Assembly (NCBI GenBank): GCA_021234155.1
Contig: JAJEKV010000074.1
Coordinates: 5,823,931-5,887,930 of the forward strand
Direction: 5' to 3'
DNA from: Isoetes taiwanensis
Taxonomy: Eukaryota > Streptophyta > Lycopodiopsida > Isoetales > Isoetaceae
Length of the DNA: 64,000 nt
Below the pieces are notes generated by a model. It was not told the DNA's origin, searched no databases, and saw nothing but the letters and a program-made list of their open reading frames with translations. This document shows positions 57,100-64,000 of this stretch, one piece after another (the stretch's first letter is position 1; each line of letters opens with the position of its first letter). The translations under genes and the position numbers were made by a program.

Positions 57100-60000
57100 T
57101 CCGACTTGTATCATGGAATCAGGGGATTCCCCGGAAGAAGGGCAGCGGCCTTGTTGGGATCGCCATGTGTATGGACATCATCTTCTTTGCAAGAGACATG
57201 GGAATATCGCGGCATCACCACGCCGGACATCCCGATACCAGAAAGCTTCGCCGCTAATGCGCCATGGCAAGCGAGGATATGGAGGGGTGGCATGCTACTT
57301 CAAAGATGCTATAGCAGCCCACAGCCTCGCCCACAAGGCTGATTGCATTTTAACCGCAACCCGTGGGTGAGAGTAATCGAGCCTCAAAGATCGCCCATTA
57401 TTTATTGCATGTCTGTTATATACCCCATGCACCTCTAAGTTCTACCAGTCCACGAGGCGCATTACCGGATGTACAAATGCCTTTTAGAGATCTCAGATGA
57501 TGACATAGAGCAATATCGCCAAGCAAGGGCCTATGCTCTTGTTAGAGATTTCAATGCCCGCAGACCGCATACCGCAGTTTGCTACCTTCCGTGGAGAGGC
57601 CGATTCTGACCCACTCGGGCTTGAAACAAATTGCACCCCAACATGCCGCATAGCCTCTCAAGATCTGGCCACCAATGCCTTTGAAGGGAGTTGGTTCAAC
57701 TCGTCGTGTCTTTGACATGGTAGTGTGCAATGATAAGGATCAGATGGCCGCAATCAGGGGTTTTACTTGAAGAGCGATAGACATGATGGTGGAGCTAGCG
57801 TGGTAGACTATCTCCTTGCTCCGTCGTAGGGACTTGACATGATCAACGAGCTCTCAATTGGCAATACCTAACAGGGATGAGGAGGCTTTGTGGGACCACT
57901 ATCCACTTTATGTCACTTTGGATTGGGAGCACTCGCGAGCTAATCACGTAGTAGAAACCATCAGGTTGAGATACACCACTCACCAAAAGCAAGCGTAATA
58001 TGAGTTCGGTGGTTGGAACGCGGAATTGAGGGGATTGATGCCCCTTTGCACGCTGCATGATAGGTGGGAGTGGCTTGTAAACGCCTTTACTCACAACAAT
58101 TTAGTGCATGCTTTGCGCCGAGGGATCGCCATGAATGGACACCGCCAGCCTCGTAATCCCCGGTTTGACGCCGAAAGTGCAAGGCTCTAAAGACCCAATT
58201 GCGCCGTCGCAGATCCACAATCAAGCAGCAGCGAGCCATTCAGTGACTATAGAGCATTCTTGAAATCCAAAAGCATGCGCATTGCGCACTCATCGCTAGC
58301 TTTGATGTTTGATTTGTTGATGACCGAGCCGGAAAGCCTTCCGGGCGTAGGGTGTTGTACAAGAGGCATCAACCACCCGGCAATATTACCATAGACCGCT
58401 GGATGCATCGCTTTGAGGAGTTGTATGATCCCCCAGAGCAGCCGGGCCGGGTTCCAGATCGTAGGGAGAAATGCCGCACTCACGGAGGAAGACATCCAAC
58501 AGGCCTTAGACACCGGGCTAATGGCAAAGCCGAAGGACTTGCGTGGACTTCGTTTTGCCGAAGTTATTGAAATGGGGTGGGCCAGCTTTGCTAGAGCCTC
58601 TCACAACGCATCATTAATCGTGCCATAAGGGAGGGCCTCGGGAGGAGTGGATGGTTAGCAAGGTCACCCCAATTCATAAGACAGTAATTGGGGATGATTC
58701 GCTAACCACCGCGATGATCATGGTGAGCCCATTACCGCAGCTTTTGAAGGTGTGGTGGAGAAGAAGTTAACTCAAGAGGTCGAGGAAGCTGGAGGCGCGA
58801 GTTGGCCGGAAGGGTTTCACCGCCCCTCCACAATCGACCATATATTCACTCGTAATCCTTATGGAAGCTACTCGCAATGCGGCGGCGGACTTGTAATCGG
58901 GCCAAGCTTCGAGATTTCAAGACAAGATATGATACTGGCCCCTCGGGACTTGTTGTGGCAAAGATTTGCAGCGCCAGATGCCCCATGTGACTTACAAAAT
59001 GTCATCTATAGACTCTATGATGGGATATATGATGCATTGCCTCGCATCAGATCAGCCGAAGTTGCTAGCACCATAGGGGTTAAACAGTGGATGTCCGCTA
59101 TTCCAACACTCTTTGGTCTTTACATTGATAAGTTGGAGACCGGATGCAAGAACATGGGGGGGTGTGGAGCAATGCCGTGAGGCATACATTATAAGGCAAT
59201 TGCTCTATGCAGATGATGTAGACTTGCTATCCCATACAAAATGTGAGTATGCAAAGAAAGATTTGGACGCTTCTTAGTGGGTTCTGCGGACGTATCAGTG
59301 AATGACAGTGAACCCGCAGAAAACTAAGCTCCCCGGCAGTCCTCTCCTCGCAAAGATGATATCCCGTGATCTCTATTACAGAGGATGCCAAGGTCGATGT
59401 TGTAAGGACCTTCAAGTATCCGGGAATCACTTTTGCGCTTAGCATGTTATGGGATGACGGTGGAAAGACGGGTCAGCGGATGGAAAGCCCACGTATGCTA
59501 TGCGTAATAGCCGCCATAGAATAGACCTATGTGGATAGGCACGAGCACACCCGCTCGTGAGCACTCGTTGAACCAGTATTGTTGTATGGGGTAGAGGTCC
59601 GGGGGTCCAAAGAATTAGCAAGAACACCGGGATAAGCTAGAGAGGGTGCAAAAGGCCTTACGTACCCTAGGTATCAAGGACACGGTGCCTTTATCGATTT
59701 TGCTATATGAGATCGGGTTCGCCCCGCAACATTCCGCTATGCGCATACATCTTGCATATTTCCACAAGGTCACCAACATGGATGCACAACGTCTTCCCCG
59801 AGGGCTTTGTTATTGGCACAAGAGCCACAACGACCAAGAGGGTATGGCAGAGCACCGCCGTGGGTGGTTCGCAACGTGGTCTATAGACTACCAGCCAGAT
59901 TGTGGCTATGCCCGATGCCCGTGGACAGCCGCACACTGAATGAGCGCTTTGCCACCACTGCGTGGGATGCGCCCACTGCAAAGCCTAAAACAGCACTACC

Positions 60001-60440
60001 ACACGCAAGTTAATCCAACACCGAACATGGCCCACACCAAGACTTGAAAAAGATATATCTATGAAGAAACGGAGAGCTATTGCCTCCGCGGAGGACGGGT
60101 CCCATCATCTCGCATTGAAACATGTCGTTGGACTACATGGATGGAGGGCGTGAGAATCCCCCGCATGATGAGAGAATATGCCCGTGTTGCCACATGCGAC
60201 AAGAGGATGAGCACCATGCTCGCAAGAGTGTCAGCATATACGCATATCCGAAAGCAACGATGCCGATCTTAGATGCTCTCAGGCACCGCCAGATCAATTG
60301 CCGGCATCGCCAATGGTTGCACGCCTCGCGATCCTACATTTTGCAAGTCTCTACCGCCGAGAATCCCTTTACAGACAAGGATCGAGAGCCTACTACCGTG
60401 GTTTTTCCTCCCATGTGGGGGTTTTTCCATCCCAAAGAGT
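57100..60440 (+). pseudogene. LINE-1 ORF2: endonuclease and reverse transcriptase, copy 7
   Basis: Endonuclease motifs in order: SSLQETWEY (57,177), RGYGGVACYFKDAIAA (57,272), RDFNAR (57,544-57,561) and GGASVVDYLLAPS (57,790). RT motifs: HKTVIGDD/TIMV (58,675), FEGVVEKKLTQEVEEAG (58,744), STIDHIFT (58,828), VKQWMSAIPTLFGLYIDKLE (59,080-59,141, family GVKQGCPLSPTLFGL) and LLYADDVDLLS (59,200-59,232), the catalytic YADD. The end has ICPCCHMRQEDEHH (60,176-60,217), the C-terminal finger of LINE proteins. Many stops and shifts, so inactive. Nicking and target-primed reverse transcription are the family role. Confidence 0.8.
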
Positions 60441-60566
60441 AGGGACACATTGTATAGTAGCATTTGTCTTTTTGGTATGGTTTTATCCGCTTTGTGTACC
60501 GCATGTACCGCCTCATAGGTCAAGTTTGGCCTCCGCGGACGTTAAAATATACTTCCTTCCTTCCTT

Positions 60567-62690
60567 ATTTAAATAGTATATTAGTGGTCTGATCCCACCT
60601 TTTTTTTCTTTTTTTCTAGGTACTTGGTTATATCCCTCACATATATTCTGGCCGAGGCTTGTAGCCAATTGCCAACCCTCGGATGAGGGCATATTATGGG
60701 AAATATTCCCTCTAGAGCCATCCTAAGCGTACATCTCATCGTTTGATAGGGCCAAACACTTAGGTGGCTCTATAATTTAGGGATTTGATAACCTTTGGAT
60801 GGGACCCCTAATATTTGCTTGATTTCAAAATAGAATTCATCTAAAAAGACTCCTCCTGCCCACTATTGTAGGTGCACTCCAAATATGGACATGCTACTTT
60901 GGCTAAAAGGATAAGATTCTAGCAGAAGACTCGACCCTGCAAGCATCTAGCTTATGGCTTGCCTCAATCACAGTCGCCACTCCTCTGCCTCCATGTGCCT
61001 GCCTCATGCCTTCACCTACAGATTTGCCACACTTACAAGAAGTTCGATTCGCCACCGCAATCACATTGAAGAAAGAGGCGGGATTCAACCCCCGCGGCAT
61101 TTATGTTGTGCACGGAAAGGTCACGCATTGCAGGCTATTATTTTAGGAACAGATAGAAGTCGGCAACAGGGTCTGATAATCGGCTAGCACCATAAGCTCC
61201 TCTAACATGCAAACAGTGATGCAACGGCTTCTGCCTCTCCTTCCTACAAATCGGCCTCCAATAAATTGGTCACAGATTGCCGTCAGCCTTTGCCAGCGCT
61301 CGCTTCATCCGCTTCCCTGCTAAACCTAAGCTACTAAATCCTTACCTTCTAAATCCAGCGGGCTGCATCGAACCATCCCTCTGCATTCTCGGCCCCAACA
61401 AACGAGTTTTGAATATACAGGAACTCTAAAGATTCCTTTTTTCCATAAACACATAACTAAAATCATACAATACATGCCCAAAACCTTCTAAACCATATGT
61501 AATAAAAGTACGATTTAATGAACTAGCCAACTATATCCATTTATATCATGGAATATGTAGTTCTGGCAAAGTGAAAGCGTCTTGTCAAAAATCTCTCTAT
61601 AGATATAGTCCTGGAAAAACTATAGAGAGATATCATCAAGCTAATTAAAACAACAAAGCTTATAGCTTGAATTAAAACAGAGTATCAAAGTATACTGTAG
61701 ATGATAGTATTTTAAGTTTTCTGGTAGGTATGTTCTTCTAAGATGCCTGGCTACTGGTCCCAGAAAGCATGTCCAATGTGCATATCGCATGCGCATGCGA
61801 CATGCACATGTAGCATCGCATGTGACACACACATGTCGAAATACATGCATGCCTCATGTGCAAGCCAAAATACGAAATGAAAAAAAAATAATGAGCCTTT
61901 TTTGCTTTCTGGCATTTTTTCGCCACAAGGGAGAGAGAGAAAAAAAGAAAAAGAAAAGAAAGAACAAGGTAAAGAGTTGCCCTCTTGTGATCCGAGAGTG
62001 TGTTTGCATGTTTTTTGTTTTGTTGTTTTGTGATGGGTATTCTTTGTTTAATATCAAGCCTTCTGAATGCTACAAACATAGGGATTCATTTTCATAGACC
62101 AGAAGTTCTCAGAAAAGAAGAAGAGAAAGTATTGATAACTTCATCATGATTAAGCAACCCCATTGGACATTTTTGAGATATGGTAAACTTCCTCGAGCCC
62201 TTCGAAGAAATTATAATATTTTACTATTTAGATGCACCTATTGCACAGTTTCTCTGACTTAAGTGGAGGACTGTTACAGGGGTCACGGCAATTGAGTTGA
62301 CTGACCCTAACCCTTTAAGGCATGTGTCTGCCATCTTCCTTTTTAGTTGTAGGCTGTTTGATGCATAGTCATCGTTGAGCTTGGGCAGTGCCATTGTGAT
62401 GCTTGCTGTGACGTGGATGCATCATGGCTTAACCCATTCATCACTAAGTTAAAAGTTATAGATTTTGAAGAGCATCTCTGACATTATCATAGAATCTACG
62501 AGCCAAGTACAACGACTAAATTGTATCTCTTGATTAGCCTAAGATGTGTGTTTGCATTGGCCATCATGCATTAGGATACAAAATATTTAGTTTGTCATTT
62601 AATCTCATTTGCACCTACAGAGAAAATATCAAGTAGCAGAGTATTTCTAGCAAAAAGAACACTTTTTATGACACTTTAAAATAACTGCAC
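60567..62690. other. No supportable gene
   Basis: Mixed sequence without recognisable motifs. At 61,770-61,860 there is a dense run of CATG, GCATGC and ACATGT words. A purine-rich stretch (GAGAGAGAAAAAAAGAAAAAG) lies at about 61,930-61,970. Confidence 0.35.
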
Positions 62691-62699
62691 ACAAGGCTT

Positions 62700-62924
62700 C
62701 AGCTCCACAAGAAGAATGATCTTGAACAACATATGGTGGCCCTTGAGGAGAAGATGCTGTCTTTTTTAGAGCAAATAGGTAGATCCTTTTGGTTAAGTAT
62801 GGTGCTTCCATGCCCTAAATTGTGGTGCTTCTATGACCATTGTGTTTTTGGGCATCCCTTGGGTGCATATTACATCCATCCCTACAATCTAGAGCATACA
62901 TCTGACTGTTTAGAGAAGCACTAG
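62700..62924 (+). CDS. Possible exon-like coiled-coil fragment
   Basis: One frame reads LQLHKKNDLEQHMVALEEKM then LSFLEQIG, a plausible amphipathic coiled coil, followed by unrelated-looking sequence. No other part of such a gene is recognised nearby. Could be chance. Confidence 0.25.
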   Translation, partial: QLHKKNDLEQHMVALEEKMLSFLEQIGRSFWLSMVLPCPKLWCFYDHCVFGHPLGAYYIHPYNLEHTSDCLEKH

Positions 62925-64000
62925 GATTGCATCACCCATTAACAATACCATCTGATGATTAGATAAAAATAGGGCCAAAGAAGATTCGCCAGAGGAGACG
63001 CAATACAGTGAGATGTTTTTGCGTTCGCCGGATTTGAACCAAGCTCTGCTCAAGTAAGTCCTGAACAGACCAGATCGGCAACTTGATGGGCATCTATTTT
63101 AGACAGCTTATCCTATAATTTTTAGCAAGCGACATGGGGCAACTGCTCATATACAAAACAACAGAGTTGAAGAAACATGGTTTTCAAGCTCTAAATCATA
63201 GAAAAATGGACTAGAAATAAGGGATTTAAGGTCCGAATCACAAAAAGATGGGCTAGAAATATGATTACGCTTCAAATTCTATTGCTTTAAAAGCAAAGCA
63301 AGCTATTCTTCAAGCTTTTCAACCCCAAACAAGGGTTGTATTACAGTTCTTGAAATGCACAGAGCTCATAATATTCCGAAGCGTAGCTTCAAGGCACTTG
63401 CACTAAGATCGTTGTGCATCCACCAAGTTCAAGCCTAATTCAAGTCGGTCATAGATGTAGCCTATCTTGCGCCACTGTGAACTGCCGGATCTCCTATAGA
63501 ACGGATGCTAATTTGCCAGTTCGAACACAGACGACTAGGCTGGACCACCAACAGAAGCGACGGGCAGAATGACTGGCCACAACAGCCAGAGGTATATCCA
63601 GGTATAATTCCGACATATACCTAGAATATCCTATATTCCCACGTAATGTAGGGCTTGTCCTTAGGGGCAACCCAAAAAATTCCTAAACCTTATGAGGTAT
63701 GTGTCGTCGTGTCATTCCTCCAAATATAATATTGTTTGGTACATTGTTCGGCGCCATTAAAACCTTATAAGTACAAGTTTGTGTCGATGATCTTTGTATA
63801 GTTGCAAGTGGATTGGCAGTGTAACAAGCCTTATGGGTGCACTCAAGGAAAACTGACCCTTCATAGATGTCACCAAGTGGGCACAAGTAAGGGTGGCCAC
63901 ATGCAAAAGAAGGGTTGCCATATGCACCTTTCCAACCAATCTGGCAACAGAGGAGAGGCTCAGAGTGGAACACTAGGAAACTAGCCTTCGCTGCCAATTC
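62925..64000. other. No supportable gene; right edge
   Basis: A 104-codon minus-strand frame at 63,997-63,683 (MAAKASFLVFHSEPLLCCQI...) has no known motif. The phrase GGTTCAAATCC on the minus strand near 63,040 resembles a Pol III B box but lacks a tRNA fold. Confidence 0.3.

Larger units (their letters stand above)
56203..60566 (+). mobile_element. LINE-1 copy 7, longest copy (CTTC tail)
   Basis: Contains ORF1, endonuclease, RT, a C-terminal finger, the 3' UTR hairpin (GGTTTTTCCTCCCATGTGGG then GGTTTTTCC, 60,399-60,428), the phrase GCCTCCGCGGACGTTAAAAT and a CTTCCTTCCTTCCTT tail (60,552-60,566). All frames are broken by indels. The true 5' end may lie a little before 56,203. It defines the coding order for the six other copies. 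Confidence 0.85.

Noticed and set aside
61075-61115. GCGGGATTCAACCCCCGC stem-loop as a tRNA T-arm
   Set aside because: No other cloverleaf arms at the required spacing.
63020-63085. tRNA-like segment with B box GGTTCAAATCC on the minus strand
   Set aside because: No matching acceptor stem or D-arm; T-stem has mismatches.

Overview
This window is repeat-rich nuclear DNA from a land plant. Split, degenerate genes, a plant-type PLS pentatricopeptide-repeat (PPR) relic and stacked retrotransposons with chromodomain integrase and zf-RVT LINE domains all point that way. A fern or another seed-free vascular plant is my best guess, with low confidence. Almost every coding trace in the transposons is broken by 1-2 base indels or stops. 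Only one probable host gene was found, a mitochondrial bc1-complex assembly chaperone (CBP3/UQCC1 family).

The dominant element is a minus-strand Ty3/gypsy chromovirus family with about 1.6 kb LTRs. Copy A occupies 1-5,151 and runs off the left edge. Copy B (about 7,150-11,128) has lost its 3' half. Copy D is structurally complete at 35,182-49,373: 5' LTR, Met-tRNA primer site, internal region, degenerate pol (RT, integrase core, chromodomain), polypurine tract and 3' LTR. In all three copies, the first open region after the primer site encodes a protein related to histone H3. Its two ends are recognisable: an N-terminus starting MARTKQT in copy A, and a C-terminal histone-fold half (ALQEA..., [11 protein letters not shown]..., [10 protein letters not shown]-stop in copy B). 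A long charged linker separates them. This retrotransposon-borne H3-like reading frame is the most unusual thing in the window.

A second theme is a LINE family (LINE-1 here) with seven copies on both strands. All share a conserved 3' UTR hairpin, but each ends in its own short tandem repeat (ATTCT, TTCTTA or CTTC units) instead of poly-A. The longest copy (56,203-60,566) shows ORF1, an endonuclease, RT motifs and a C-terminal CCHH/CCHC-type finger. One copy is split by chromovirus D and another sits in one unit of a tandem duplication whose sister unit keeps the empty site. A second LINE group (LINE-2, poly-A type with zf-RVT) includes an insertion at 53,581-55,373 with two outward-facing 3' tails between 13-14 bp target-site duplications.

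The rest, left to right: two copies of an inverted-repeat MITE (5,962-6,330; 13,361-13,790), an AT-rich tandem array (6,330-7,120), local duplications near 15 kb, a 170-bp CTAT microsatellite, the CBP3/UQCC1-like gene, an intron-containing tRNA-like gene (24,948-25,047), a PPR pseudogene (25,474-26,700) plus a second PPR fragment, and a UBP22-type ubiquitin-protease pseudogene (50,766-51,400). Large parts of 11.5-23 kb, 26.7-30 kb and 60.6-64 kb show no gene I can support.
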